Below are positions 36,798-46,304 of a stretch of 64,000 nt of DNA, in pieces. Position numbers and translations under genes: made by a program. Numbering within the stretch: position 1 is the stretch's first letter; each line of letters starts with the position of its first letter. Under the pieces are notes generated by a model. It searched no databases and was not told where the DNA came from. It worked only from the letters and a program-made list of their open reading frames with translations. This stretch comes from Sphingobacterium prati (GTDB taxonomy: Bacteria > Bacteroidota > Bacteroidia > Sphingobacteriales > Sphingobacteriaceae): NCBI RefSeq assembly GCF_013167215.1, contig NZ_JABJWY010000039.1:317144-381143 (forward strand), read 5' to 3'.

Positions 36798-39459
36798 CAC
36801 CAGAACTAGCTCTTTTCGTTAGCTTAAGATCTTGCAGGATTGATGCCTTGGCTCGAATGGTGACATTGTAACTTCGATATCGCCCAAACGGCATCCAACC
36901 AAAAGACATGTCCCAGCAGTGCAAATCCCGATAAATATTGAATGAAGTCATGACAACTTCTTTTTGCTTGAAATCGTAGCCGGACTGGAAAGTAACTTTC
37001 CATTTCGGCGTAACGCTAAAATCCCCATGTAAATTTAACGTACTTGTAATCTGGTTATCCATGCGTCGTGTACTTGCGTTAAAGAACTTGGACATGTTAA
37101 AACTGAATGAGGCAGCTAGATTCCAAGGGATATTAAAGTCCACAAATGCATTCGGGTCAGAACTTATTCTGGCCAAAGCCTGTGCCTGCTCTGGTGTCAT
37201 TCCAGCACCAGACATTTCTTTTCTTAATGAATCGATATTATTATTACGTGATTTGGCCGCTTTTGGATTTAAACTATAATCAAAAGATAAACCAAAATTT
37301 GTCAGGCGCGCCAAACTTCCATCTTTGATCGCATACCTATTAATACGAACACCATTGTCATCGATGGTGTATGGATCGAATGTACCGTTGAAGTTGACAT
37401 TCATTTTCTGATCGAAAAAAGCGGTCCGGCCGGAAAAAGTTATTGGGGATAGTTTTAATGAATCTGCTACGAAATTGTAATTCCCACTAAAAGTTAATCC
37501 CTGGAGAATAGGTATTTTCTTGAAACCTCCATCAGTGGTGTCGGACTTGCTCTTCACTTTAGCTTCAATGTTATTGTCAATCGAGAAGCCTATACCTGCA
37601 GATTTTCCGGCCGAAGGTGAACCATATATTCCTTGTGCAAAAATAGAGTATACATTACGGTTGCCGTATTGATCATTATAGTGTTGATAGAAACCATAGC
37701 GAGGATCCGAGAAATCTGGTCTATAATTAAAATTTATCGAGGGTGTGACCACATGCCGGATCGCTTCAATTTTTCCGATCTTTGGATACATACCGTAGAT
37801 CTTTGTTGAAAGACCAGTAGATATGGAATAATCATAAGCACGATTAAATCCCTGAAGGGTGTCAAGCCGCTGCTTATATCCTGAGGGCGTGTTATCAATA
37901 CGTTGTCTTGTACTTTGTAGATACCAACGTTCGGTATAGTTTACACTTGTGTTGAATTGAAAATATTTAAAAGCATTCAGTGATAAGCTGACTGGAATAT
38001 TGTGTTGGAAGCCATTTTGAAATCTTTTGAAGCCTCCTGACGAGAAAAGCAGGGAATCTGCTGTGCTGACTGTATTTTGCGCTTGGAAGCTATAGCCCAC
38101 ATTGATCCGTTGATACCATTTTTGTTCGCCTACGCGATCTTTGCTATCAAATGGATTAAAAGAAGAAACATTCAAACTAATATTAGGCAAGCTTAATTGA
38201 ATAGTCCTATCAGCCATATTTTGACTATGTGTTAAACTGGCTGTTAAGTTAACTTTACCATCGGCAAATACTTTTCCATAACTGATGGAAGATCCCATTC
38301 TGTTTTGAGCCAAGTTTTGATAGGTTGTTTGATTACTTCCCGTACCAGTGTTTTGAAAATAAGACGCCGTACCAAAGTTTACACTTGCGGAGAACGATGT
38401 TCCCGGATTGGCTTCCTGACGTTGGGTATGGTTCCAGGTTACATTGAAATCTTTATTTGAACCATAATTATCCGTGCCTTCTACCCCAACTTTCGTATTG
38501 GCATAGCGGATGTTAAAACCACCATTAAACTTATAATTGACTGTATATCGAGTGTTTATAGACGCTTCCCATGAACCTTTAGAATATAATGAGCCTCGAA
38601 TCTCACTATCCCAATAATCGTTGAAGGCCAAATACCAACCAATATCACGCATCGAGAAACCTCTTGTATAATCTTCACCAAAAGAAGGAAAGAGAAATCC
38701 GGAGGCTCTCTTATCGGGCTTTGGGAAAAATGCAAAAGGGAAGGCTACAGGCATAGGTACACCCATTACCACTAAGTAAGCAGGGCCGGAAATAATCTGA
38801 TTTTTGGTAACGATACCTTTTGATATATGTATTCCAAAGTGAGTGTGTGGATAAGGTAAATTACAGGTACTGTATAATCCCTTGTAGATTGACATCTCAT
38901 CATAGATATTCTTTCGGACGATATTGGCCTGGATAAAGCCTCCATCGACTTCCGTCATAATACCATAAGTGTTCCCTTCTTGCTTTTCATAATCATAATA
39001 AAGTGAATCCACTGTCTTAGGCGATTCGCCATTTCCCATAATGACAATAGGACGCCCTACATATTTGCCACTTTTGTCATAAATACCTGATGCGAAAATC
39101 TTTTTTTGATTACGATCGAGACGAATGTAATCAGCTGAAAGTTCAAAATCCTGGTACTTTACTTTTGCACCGCGATATAGATGACTTATATTCCTTGCTA
39201 CTTCAGATTTTTGAGAATCGACTGCAATAATACTGACTTCTGCCTGCAGTCCATTACCTTTTTTCTTGGTGGTATCCTGCAGGGACTTAGTCGAATCTCC
39301 AGCCTTAATTTTTGTTGTGTCCTGCAGTTTACTGGTCGTCGAGACAGGGTCCTTACTTTGAAGTCCGTTCTGTTTTAATGGAATATTGCTCTGAGCCAAC
39401 GTTGAATTGCTCGTTGCAAGAATGATAAATAGTGTTAAAATGTTGATTAACGACTTCAA
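36784..39459 (-). CDS. lptD: LPS-assembly protein LptD-like
   Basis: A large outer-membrane beta barrel with an OstA-like periplasmic domain, expected to insert lipopolysaccharide into the outer leaflet. I use the TTG at 39459, giving MKSLINILTLFIILA and signal cleavage near TLA-QSN (891 residues). A second TTG at 39471 would add four residues. After a Ser/Thr/Lys spacer with QDTTK repeats, the OstA-like domain (about 80-190) has AKVKYQDFELSADYIRLDR and KKIFASGIYD. Barrel strands then run to the C-terminus, with GFLFPSFGEDYTRGFSMRDIGWY near 270. The order lptD, amidase, mlaD is common in Bacteroidota, though here lptD diverges from the other two. Confidence 0.92.
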   Translation of the reverse strand: MKSLINILTLFIILATSNSTLAQSNIPLKQNGLQSKDPVSTTSKLQDTTKIKAGDSTKSLQDTTKKKGNGLQAEVSIIAVDSQKSEVARNISHLYRGAKVKYQDFELSADYIRLDRNQKKIFASGIYDKSGKYVGRPIVIMGNGESPKTVDSLYYDYEKQEGNTYGIMTEVDGGFIQANIVRKNIYDEMSIYKGLYSTCNLPYPHTHFGIHISKGIVTKNQIISGPAYLVVMGVPMPVAFPFAFFPKPDKRASGFLFPSFGEDYTRGFSMRDIGWYLAFNDYWDSEIRGSLYSKGSWEASINTRYTVNYKFNGGFNIRYANTKVGVEGTDNYGSNKDFNVTWNHTQRQEANPGTSFSASVNFGTASYFQNTGTGSNQTTYQNLAQNRMGSSISYGKVFADGKVNLTASLTHSQNMADRTIQLSLPNISLNVSSFNPFDSKDRVGEQKWYQRINVGYSFQAQNTVSTADSLLFSSGGFKRFQNGFQHNIPVSLSLNAFKYFQFNTSVNYTERWYLQSTRQRIDNTPSGYKQRLDTLQGFNRAYDYSISTGLSTKIYGMYPKIGKIEAIRHVVTPSINFNYRPDFSDPRYGFYQHYNDQYGNRNVYSIFAQGIYGSPSAGKSAGIGFSIDNNIEAKVKSKSDTTDGGFKKIPILQGLTFSGNYNFVADSLKLSPITFSGRTAFFDQKMNVNFNGTFDPYTIDDNGVRINRYAIKDGSLARLTNFGLSFDYSLNPKAAKSRNNNIDSLRKEMSGAGMTPEQAQALARISSDPNAFVDFNIPWNLAASFSFNMSKFFNASTRRMDNQITSTLNLHGDFSVTPKWKVTFQSGYDFKQKEVVMTSFNIYRDLHCWDMSFGWMPFGRYRSYNVTIRAKASILQDLKLTKRASSGGGYF

Positions 39460-39615
39460 AATTAAAGACAAATGTTATTTTTGTGAAATAATGTTAAACT
39501 TCGAAGGACAAAATTAGTCAAAAAACAAATAGAAAATATGTTAAATATCGTTATCTATTAAAGAAATAATATTGACTCATTTTGTTTCGTTTATAGTAGA
39601 GCAAATAATTATTCA

Positions 39616-40416
39616 ATGAAATCAGATTTAAGAATTAGAAAATGGTGTAGCATTATGTTTGCTACTTTGGGATTTTTTTTGTTGAATTCTTTCAAATTAA
39701 ACAATGGTCAGCCTGAGCCACCCGATTATCAGATTAAAACTATTGTTATTGATGCCGGGCATGGTGGAAAGGATACTGGAGCACAGGGCCGTCGATCCCT
39801 AGAAAAAAATGTAGCTTTGGATGTAGCACTAAAGCTTGGAAGGCAAATTCAAAAAGATATTCCAGGGGTTAAAATCATCTACACGCGAACGACAGACGAA
39901 TTTGTGGAACTATACAAGCGTATTCGCTTAGCGAACGCAAATAAGGCGGATCTGTTTATTTCTATTCACTGTAATTCAGGTGGCTCTAGTGCTCACGGAA
40001 CAGAAAGCTTAGTGTCAGGTTCCCATCGTCTAGGACAGCAGGATGCTGCCGTTCGCGAAAACGCATCACTTTTGCTGGAATCGAATTACAAAGAAAACTA
40101 TCAGGGATTTGATCCAAAAGATCCCGAAAGTGCAATTATTTTCTCATTGATGAAAAACAGATTCCGCGAAAAAAGTATTCGCTTGGCACAGATGATTGAA
40201 GGTGAGTATGTAAAAGCAGGAAGACATAGTCGAGGATTCTGGGAAAAAGGTTTAGCTGTACTTGCTGAAGCAGGTATGCCAGCTGTCTTGACAGAAATTG
40301 GATTTATCAGCAATAGGCAAGAAGAAAGTTACCTGTTGTCGGATGAAGGACAACAAGAAATTGTTAATAATTTGGTTTCGGCGATAAAAATATATAAAAA
40401 TTCTGTCGAACGCTAA
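39616..40416 (+). CDS. N-acetylmuramoyl-L-alanine amidase (Amidase_3)
   Basis: A zinc-dependent peptidoglycan amidase of 266 residues, which cleaves the bond between N-acetylmuramic acid and L-alanine during cell separation. An N-terminal hydrophobic segment (about 11-25) serves as signal or anchor. The catalytic domain runs from about 40 to 262. Its visible zinc and catalytic residues are His49 (IDAGHGGKD), Glu63 (SLEKNVALDV), His118 (SIHCNSGG) and the glutamate in VLTEIGFISN near the end. No separate cell-wall binding domain is seen. The MlaD-like gene follows 62 bp downstream. Confidence 0.95.
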   Translation: MKSDLRIRKWCSIMFATLGFFLLNSFKLNNGQPEPPDYQIKTIVIDAGHGGKDTGAQGRRSLEKNVALDVALKLGRQIQKDIPGVKIIYTRTTDEFVELYKRIRLANANKADLFISIHCNSGGSSAHGTESLVSGSHRLGQQDAAVRENASLLLESNYKENYQGFDPKDPESAIIFSLMKNRFREKSIRLAQMIEGEYVKAGRHSRGFWEKGLAVLAEAGMPAVLTEIGFISNRQEESYLLSDEGQQEIVNNLVSAIKIYKNSVER

Positions 40417-40478
40417 ACAGATTTGCTTTTGCGCTGTTTTAAGCTTATATTAATGACCCACTACAAAATAGATAATTT

Positions 40479-41426
40479 GTGAAAATATCAAATGAAACCA
40501 AAGTCGGCATATTAGCAACAGTTGCAATAGCCCTATTATTTATAGGGTATAGTTTTCTAAAAGGAAACGATGTTTTTAGTAGCGACAATACATTTTATAC
40601 GACTTATAATACGGTCGATGGATTGACGCCTTCCAAACCTATCCTGGTGAACGGCTATCAAATTGGGCGGGTGTCGAAGATGATTTTACAGCCTGATGGT
40701 AAAATAAAAACTGAATTTAAGATCCACTCACACTATAATATTCCTAAAAATACCATTGCACGTATCTCCAGTACCGATTTATTGGGCGGTAAAGCGATTG
40801 TCTTTGAGATGGGGAATAGTACGGAAATGGCGAAGGATGGTGACTTCCTCAATTCGGGTATACAGGCAAACATCATGGACAAAGTCGAGCCTATTCAGAA
40901 GCGGATTGAAACCATAACCATCAAATTAGATTCTACTTTATCCGTTGTTAATTCGGTATTGGATAAACAATTTCAGGACGATTTTAAGAGCAGTATTCAT
41001 AGCATATCAACATCGTTAAAGAATGTGGAAGGCATTACAAAAGATGTAGAAGGTCTAGTCGGAAATGAAAAAGGAAGACTGAATAGAATTATGGCTAGCC
41101 TAGAGTCGATAACCACCAATTTCTCGCAAAATGGTGAAAAAATAAATTCAATCATGGCTAATCTAAATAATATAACAGATAAAGCAGCACGGTTGGATTT
41201 TGAACAGACTATCAACAAAGTGAATGCGGCAATGTCCGATTTTCAGAACATCACGAGCAAGATCAACAGTGGTAAGGGATCAATTGGTTTGTTGCTCAAT
41301 GACGAAGAATTATACAATAACCTGAATAATGCGTCGAAAGAGATGGATAACCTGATGAAAGATGTCAAGGAAAAACCAGGTAAATATATTAAACTTTCTA
41401 TTTTTGGAAAAAAAGGAGACAAGTAG
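40479..41426 (+). CDS. MlaD/MCE-family lipid transport protein
   Basis: A 315-residue protein anchored by an N-terminal helix (about 9-27, KVGILATVAIALLFIGYSFLKG). A single MCE domain follows at about 38-115, with YNTVDGLTPSKPILVNGYQIGRVS and ISSTDLLGGKAIVFE. A long helical tail (about 130-300) resembles a coiled coil. MCE proteins shuttle phospholipids between the two membranes with an ABC transporter (Mla). The start is a GTG at 40479, directly before a Lys-rich N-terminus. The permease and ATPase genes are not in the window. The gene follows the amidase and is closed by a strong terminator. Confidence 0.93.
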   Translation: MKISNETKVGILATVAIALLFIGYSFLKGNDVFSSDNTFYTTYNTVDGLTPSKPILVNGYQIGRVSKMILQPDGKIKTEFKIHSHYNIPKNTIARISSTDLLGGKAIVFEMGNSTEMAKDGDFLNSGIQANIMDKVEPIQKRIETITIKLDSTLSVVNSVLDKQFQDDFKSSIHSISTSLKNVEGITKDVEGLVGNEKGRLNRIMASLESITTNFSQNGEKINSIMANLNNITDKAARLDFEQTINKVNAAMSDFQNITSKINSGKGSIGLLLNDEELYNNLNNASKEMDNLMKDVKEKPGKYIKLSIFGKKGDK

Positions 41427-41451
41427 ATTTCGATTAGTAGATATACATAAT

Positions 41452-41490
41452 ACACACAAAAAGCCCGCAATTTGCGGGCTTTTTGTGTGT
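41452..41490 (+). terminator. Strong terminator of the amidase-MlaD unit
   Basis: ACACACAAAAAGCCCGC (41452-41468) pairs fully with the arm at 41474-41490 around loop AATTT. The stem has a GC-rich top and ends in T. Confidence 0.9.
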
Positions 41491-41546
41491 ATGGCTACTA
41501 TAGAAGCTGGAATCAATTCGTTCTACCGGTACTTAACTTCGTATCA

Positions 41547-41711
41547 AGTTAATACCAAGTTAAGTATTAAGGGCATAATAGCATTCTATTTATAGGGTAT
41601 TAACAAGGAGTTAATGGGGATAGACCCCAGTTAACCCCCTGTTATACCTCTGTTAATACTCTGTAATATCCCTTTTAGTAGGGAATTTTGTATAAAGTAA
41701 TAATTAACTTG
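41547..41711. repeat. Array of degenerate 11-bp units with a central inversion
   Basis: In an otherwise empty gap (41491-41840) the sequence can be cut into about fifteen successive 11-bp units, with TTAA-like steps at the same phase. Left units are G-rich (TATAGGGTATT, AACAAGGAGTT, AATGGGGATAG) and right units C-rich (CCCCCTGTTAT, ACCTCTGTTAA, TACTCTGTAAT, ATCCCTTTTAG). The halves form an imperfect inverted repeat about the GGGGATAGACCCC centre (about 41616-41628). No reading frame fits. It may be a bent or protein-phased element, or a relic mobile repeat. Confidence 0.6.
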
Positions 41712-41848
41712 ATCGCTCGGTATCTGATCCGATCAAAAAGGATGGAATGAAATTGCCTACATCACATGCTGCTGGTCAACCTCAAGCGGATAGTAATAAA
41801 TCCTGCATTGGGAAATATCAGGTTTACTCTACGGTCAGGTATTAACAA

Positions 41849-41885
41849 AACGAACAACGCCACTCCATGAGTGGCGTTGTTCGTT
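41849..41885 (-). terminator. Hairpin downstream of the S9 peptidase gene
   Basis: A 15- to 16-bp perfect stem from 41850 (ACGAACAACGCCACTC) to 41884 with a 3-nt loop is followed by TTTTG on the minus strand. The T run is short. Confidence 0.7.
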
Positions 41886-41962
41886 GGTAATTATAATGTT
41901 TTACGTGTGTTTTATCAGTAATGTAGGTGATGATAATCTCACGATCAGATGCTACAGCGATA

Positions 41963-44044
41963 TTATAGCGTTTCTTTAAGCCATGTAAAGAATTCCCTTT
42001 GCCAAACCTGTGCGTTCTGTCCAGATAAAACCCAGTGGTTCTCATCCGGAAGATAAACAAGTCTGCTCTTTATCTTTTTTAGTTGCGCTAATTGGAAGGC
42101 CGCCAGCCCTTGTCCTATCGGCACGCGGAAATCCTTTCCGCCCTGAAAAATTAAAATTGGGGTATGCCAGTTATTTGCTTTTTCAATCGGGTTGAATTCA
42201 CTATAGGATTTCTCGTTTTTATGATCCCAATAGGCGCCTCCCAGCTCGTGATTTGCAAAAAATAGTTCTTCTGTCGTGCCGTACCAGCTTTTCATATCGA
42301 ATAAGCCATTGTGGGCAATGAAAGTTTTAAAGCGATTTTGGTGTACCCCTGCTAGTTGATAAACTGAATAGCCGCCATAACTTGCTCCAATGGCGGCCCG
42401 ACGTGCGGTGTCTACATAGTTTTCTTTAGAGATATCATCAATAGCCGCTAAGTAATCTCGAATTGGCTGCCCCCCCCAGTCTTGGGAAATCGCTTCATTC
42501 CATTTTACGCCCCAACCAGGCATACCTCGGCGATTTGGGGCAATTACAATGTAACCTTGAGATGCGATTAATTGAAGGTTCCAGCGGAAGGAATAAAATT
42601 GAGTGAGTGCAGATTGAGGTCCACCTTCACAATACAGTATCGTCGGATATTTTTTTGCGGGATCAAAGTTTGGGGGGTAAATCACCCATGAAAATAAATC
42701 GGCGCCATCAGATGCTTTTGTGATACGTTTTTCGATTTTGTTTTCTGCAATTGCAGCATACTTGCTGTCATTGACTTTTGTGATAACTTCCAAAGATTGA
42801 CTTTTGAGATCAAAATTGAAAATTTCCGTTGCACGGGTGAATTTGGTTAAGGTCACAATAAGATTATTCCCACTTTGGCCAACGATTCCTGTAATATCAA
42901 AATCGCCAGTGGAAATTTGTTGAATCTTGGGAAGACTTTTTGATTTTAAATTCGCAGGTACTTCCAGTTCAAATAATTGAACGGTACCTTTGGTCGCAGC
43001 AGTGAAGTAAATTTTGCGATTGTCGTTGCTCCAAATAAAACTGTTCACAGTGCCATCCCAATGTGCTGTAAGATTTAAACGAATAGCGCTGTTTTTGTCA
43101 AACAGGATGATGTCATTTTTATCAGATTCGTAGCCATCGGTTTTCATACTGAGCCAGGTCAGGCTTTTTCCATCAGGAGAATAACTGGGGGCGATATCGT
43201 AGCCGTTCATCCCCTCGGTAAGATTGGTTGTCGTACCTGATGATAATTCATAGCGATAGATGTCCGTGTTGGTACTCACCGCATAATCTGTCCCGAATTT
43301 TTTCTTACAAACGTAAAGTATCGCTTTGCTGTCAGGTGACCAGATGAAATCTTCGGCTCCGCCGAAAGGGGCCTGAGGGCTATAATAAGGTTGATCTTTC
43401 AGTAAATCGACTGGATCTCCTATCTTTCCATTCGAATAACTTGCAACGAAAGGGTGGTTAAATTTTCCATCGTTAAATGTGTCCCAATGCCGGTAATCCA
43501 AGTTGTCATAAATATAGGCATCTGACTTCGGTAATTCTGGGTACTTATCAGTGCTGTGGTATTTTTTGATTAAAACAGATTGGCTAAAAAGAATGTGGGT
43601 TCCATCGGGGGAAAATTTGACATTTTCCAATGCCATCTCACCGGACGTCAGTTGGATGGCTGCTCCGTTGTTGAGATTCTTTTTCCACAAATGGCCCTTT
43701 AATAAGTAGATTACATCACCATTTTTTTCGATTTGTACAACTGTTTCTCCACCTTTCTGGTCGGTAAATTGTCCGCCAGTTCCATTAGTTAATGAAATCG
43801 TATAAAGATTCTTCTCACTTGAATTACTTTCCAAATTGTAATTAGAAACTCCATACAGCAATGTTTTGCCATCTGAAGAAAGTCCTTCTGCTGATACACG
43901 CCCAAGATCCCAAAGCGCAGTTGGACTAATGGGTTGTGGTGTTTCGCTAACCATTTTAAAATTGGATTTTCCGCCCTTGCTTTCTTGCGCATTGCTGAGG
44001 TTGCATGCCATAACCGCTAATGTAAATAGTGTAAGTTTTTTCAT
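41963..44044 (-). CDS. S9 family (prolyl oligopeptidase-like) secreted peptidase
   Basis: An exported serine peptidase of 693 residues from the ATG at 44044, giving MKKLTLFTLAVMACNLSNAQ. Upstream TTG and ATG codons would add up to seven residues. A beta-propeller region (about 30-430) has repeated WD40-like PD40 motifs, such as FSPDGTHILFSQ, WSPDSKAILYV and YSPDGKSLTWL. The alpha/beta hydrolase domain holds the catalytic serine in GASYGGYS, an aspartate in GGKDFRVP and a histidine in DENHWV. The family removes dipeptides or acyl-peptides. Its presence near protein-utilisation genes may be coincidental. It is monocistronic. Confidence 0.95.
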   Translation of the reverse strand: MKKLTLFTLAVMACNLSNAQESKGGKSNFKMVSETPQPISPTALWDLGRVSAEGLSSDGKTLLYGVSNYNLESNSSEKNLYTISLTNGTGGQFTDQKGGETVVQIEKNGDVIYLLKGHLWKKNLNNGAAIQLTSGEMALENVKFSPDGTHILFSQSVLIKKYHSTDKYPELPKSDAYIYDNLDYRHWDTFNDGKFNHPFVASYSNGKIGDPVDLLKDQPYYSPQAPFGGAEDFIWSPDSKAILYVCKKKFGTDYAVSTNTDIYRYELSSGTTTNLTEGMNGYDIAPSYSPDGKSLTWLSMKTDGYESDKNDIILFDKNSAIRLNLTAHWDGTVNSFIWSNDNRKIYFTAATKGTVQLFELEVPANLKSKSLPKIQQISTGDFDITGIVGQSGNNLIVTLTKFTRATEIFNFDLKSQSLEVITKVNDSKYAAIAENKIEKRITKASDGADLFSWVIYPPNFDPAKKYPTILYCEGGPQSALTQFYSFRWNLQLIASQGYIVIAPNRRGMPGWGVKWNEAISQDWGGQPIRDYLAAIDDISKENYVDTARRAAIGASYGGYSVYQLAGVHQNRFKTFIAHNGLFDMKSWYGTTEELFFANHELGGAYWDHKNEKSYSEFNPIEKANNWHTPILIFQGGKDFRVPIGQGLAAFQLAQLKKIKSRLVYLPDENHWVLSGQNAQVWQREFFTWLKETL

Positions 44045-44186
44045 CCGCATAAATTTGTTTTTCAATTGTATTCATGAACTCGTTTCACTCGGTTTGAATA
44101 AATCATGATGGTTCATATATAATGCTGAAAAATATCCTTGCAAGTTACAGATTTTATGACTAAAAGCTATGAAAAGCATGAAAATA

Positions 44187-44211
44187 GCCGTCTTATTGGT
44201 GAAAAGACGGC
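44187..44211 (-). terminator. Terminator of the creD operon
   Basis: GCCGTCTT (44187-44194) pairs with AAGACGGC (44204-44211). On the minus strand a short T run follows. Confidence 0.6.
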
Positions 44212-44282
44212 CATTTAATCGATGATGCTATTTTTTGAGGAGGATGTTAGCAATGATCCAGTAGATTAGGAAATGTTGTCTT

Positions 44283-45758
44283 TTAATGTGCATGATTATT
44301 GTCGAATTGATACCAATTGATTTTCGTGGAAACGCGCATCAGGGTTGCCAAAATGATAAAAATACCGATTGTTCCAGCAATGAGGGAATAGTCCCTGAGC
44401 TGCATCAGCACGTAGATAAATAAGTAGAAAGTACTAAGAATAGATCCAAGTAAAAGGGTGGACTTAAGCTCTTTTGTAATCGCTTTTATAAAGCTTCCGA
44501 TCAGTGCTACTGTAGCGATCGATGCGGTTAGATAGGCGAGATTAAACCCTACATGCTCAGATAGGGCAAGTAGCAGGGTGTAGAAAAGAACCATCGCTGC
44601 TCCAATCAGTATATATTGAATGATATGTACCCGTTTCTTTTTGATGACCTCGGTGAATAGGAGGGACGTAAAGGTCAGGATGATGACTAAAATACCATAT
44701 TTAGCAACTCTTGTCGTCTTCTGATAGTTGTTAATATCAGGTAAAAAATGAATGGTAACCATGTCTGAATTGTCCAATAGGTTATTGGCGGAAGTCGTTG
44801 TATGAGTAATGGTTTGAGCTGATTTCTGCTCATTGTCTACCGGTTCATTTTCAAGATTGCTCTCGAACTGATAGATGGGACGTGCATCACCTGTCCATTG
44901 CTGTGGCAGTTTTCGGCTGAAAGATGGAATTTCCCAAGATGCCGAAAAATTGGAGGTTGCTGTATTGCGTTTACTTGGTAAAAATGAACCTGTGAAGCTT
45001 GGATTAGCCCAGTTACCCGCTGCCTGGATATTTGTCTGATCAGCAAGAGGGAGGATACTTAGGGATTTGGATCCTTTCAGATTGAGGTTTATTTTGAAGC
45101 GATTATCCGTTATATGCGGGTCTAAAGGAATCGCACAGACTAAATTTTGGTTAAATAAATTGAGATGATTAAAATCCTTATCAAAAGTCAGATTATTTCC
45201 ATTCCAATTTAATGCGGGACGCTTACCTAAGCCTTTAAAATCCTGAATACCGAAAATAAGCTTACTACCTTTCCAGTCAATTTTCTCCTTGGGAATCTCC
45301 AGTTTTTTCAGTGATATGGTGTCAAAAGAACCTTCTAATGTCATATTGCTGTTATAAACAACTGCATTGTAAATTCCTCTTGAGAGATGCTGTGGTGTAA
45401 TATCTGTTGCGATATTGGATGTTCTAGGCAAGATAAATATCCATTTTATCTCTTCTCTAAGGTTGGAATTTTGAGTTTTTTCGGAAGATAACGAGATTGT
45501 CTCGCGGTAAGGGATAGCTAAGATAGGGCTGGAGACGACCTGATCCTTGCCCCAGTTTAACGCTATTCCCCCGGATACTTCGCGCTCTCTGTTTTTCCGT
45601 TCTTCAATTAAATCACTTATTAACGAAAGGGGGATGAGCAGTAGCAAAGAAAGAAATAGGATGACAAATAATTTTAGCACCGTAGAATTGGTAACTCTTT
45701 CAAACAATGAATTTTGTTCGGGCGCCAACGAGTGGTTAGTCGTATCGTAATTTTCCAT
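44283..45758 (-). CDS. creD: CreD family inner-membrane protein
   Basis: A 491-residue membrane protein. One N-terminal helix (about 27-47, VLKLFVILFLSLLLLIPLSL) carries the CreD motif LIEERKNRE just after it. A periplasmic beta-rich domain (about 60-345) includes RPALNWNGNNLTFDK. At the C-terminus about five membrane helices (about 355-475) have the HVGFNLAYLTAS signature. CreD is linked to colicin tolerance and envelope integrity in enterobacteria; its molecular role is unknown. It lies 4 bp after the Coq4-like gene, so they form one operon preceded by the palindrome at 46273-46289. Confidence 0.93.
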   Translation of the reverse strand: MENYDTTNHSLAPEQNSLFERVTNSTVLKLFVILFLSLLLLIPLSLISDLIEERKNREREVSGGIALNWGKDQVVSSPILAIPYRETISLSSEKTQNSNLREEIKWIFILPRTSNIATDITPQHLSRGIYNAVVYNSNMTLEGSFDTISLKKLEIPKEKIDWKGSKLIFGIQDFKGLGKRPALNWNGNNLTFDKDFNHLNLFNQNLVCAIPLDPHITDNRFKINLNLKGSKSLSILPLADQTNIQAAGNWANPSFTGSFLPSKRNTATSNFSASWEIPSFSRKLPQQWTGDARPIYQFESNLENEPVDNEQKSAQTITHTTTSANNLLDNSDMVTIHFLPDINNYQKTTRVAKYGILVIILTFTSLLFTEVIKKKRVHIIQYILIGAAMVLFYTLLLALSEHVGFNLAYLTASIATVALIGSFIKAITKELKSTLLLGSILSTFYLFIYVLMQLRDYSLIAGTIGIFIILATLMRVSTKINWYQFDNNHAH

Positions 45759-45762
45759 GATT

Positions 45763-46254
45763 TTAGTTGTTTAGATCTATTTGAGTATTTTTACTGTACA
45801 ATGCGATTTGGAGTTCGGTAAGTTGGTAATGAAGGATTTCTTTGAACTCAATATGATGGAACCTTTGTAGCGCTTGCCCTTTGTGAAAGGTTTTCCGGTA
45901 GTAGCTAACGTGTTCTGGAAACAGTATACCCCCAATAACGATCATTCCGATTAAATACAGACTGAATTTTCCGTTGCCCAATAAAAGGTACTGCATGGCG
46001 ATTTCATCCTGAATTTCGGTTCCTGTTTCTGTTAAGATGTGGAAAACATCGTGATTTTCTAGCTTAGGCATGACATCAAATCCTTTGGCCGCGTAAAAAA
46101 GGCCAAGGCTATGGCCGATGCTGCCACTCGGATAGGCCAAAAACTCCTCCTTGCTAATTCCCCACGCTTTTTTGTTCCATTTGAAAATATCTGCATACAC
46201 TTTGGAGGACCAGTTGTACAGATGGAGCATGAATTTTAATCGAATCTCGTTCAT
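45763..46254 (-). CDS. Coq4-like protein
   Basis: A soluble protein of 163 residues without a signal peptide. The motif HDVFHILTETGTEIQDEIAMQYL contains the HDxxH plus distal glutamate pattern of Coq4 proteins, and is followed by LGNGKFSLYLIGM. In eukaryotes and some bacteria Coq4 acts in ubiquinone synthesis, perhaps as a metal-dependent decarboxylase. Bacteroidota use menaquinone, so the role here may differ. It heads the creD operon and its promoter region carries one of two matching palindromes. The family call rests on the motif only. Confidence 0.65.
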   Translation of the reverse strand: MNEIRLKFMLHLYNWSSKVYADIFKWNKKAWGISKEEFLAYPSGSIGHSLGLFYAAKGFDVMPKLENHDVFHILTETGTEIQDEIAMQYLLLGNGKFSLYLIGMIVIGGILFPEHVSYYRKTFHKGQALQRFHHIEFKEILHYQLTELQIALYSKNTQIDLNN

Positions 46255-46272
46255 ATTTTTTATATTAAAAGT

Positions 46273-46289
46273 ACTTTGGTTTTCAAAGT
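46273..46289. promoter_or_regulatory. ACTTTG-N5-CAAAGT operator ahead of the Coq4-creD operon
   Basis: ACTTTG (46273-46278) and CAAAGT (46284-46289) form a 17-bp palindrome 19 bp before the Coq4-like start. The same palindrome and spacing occurs at 47222-47238, before the membrane protein-regulator pair. Confidence 0.65.
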
Positions 46290-46304
46290 TGACAAGTAAA
46301 AAAA

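Noticed and set aside
41491..41840. Reading the 11-bp array as a CRISPR array
   Set aside because: Units are too short and degenerate, there are no spacers, and no cas gene is present.
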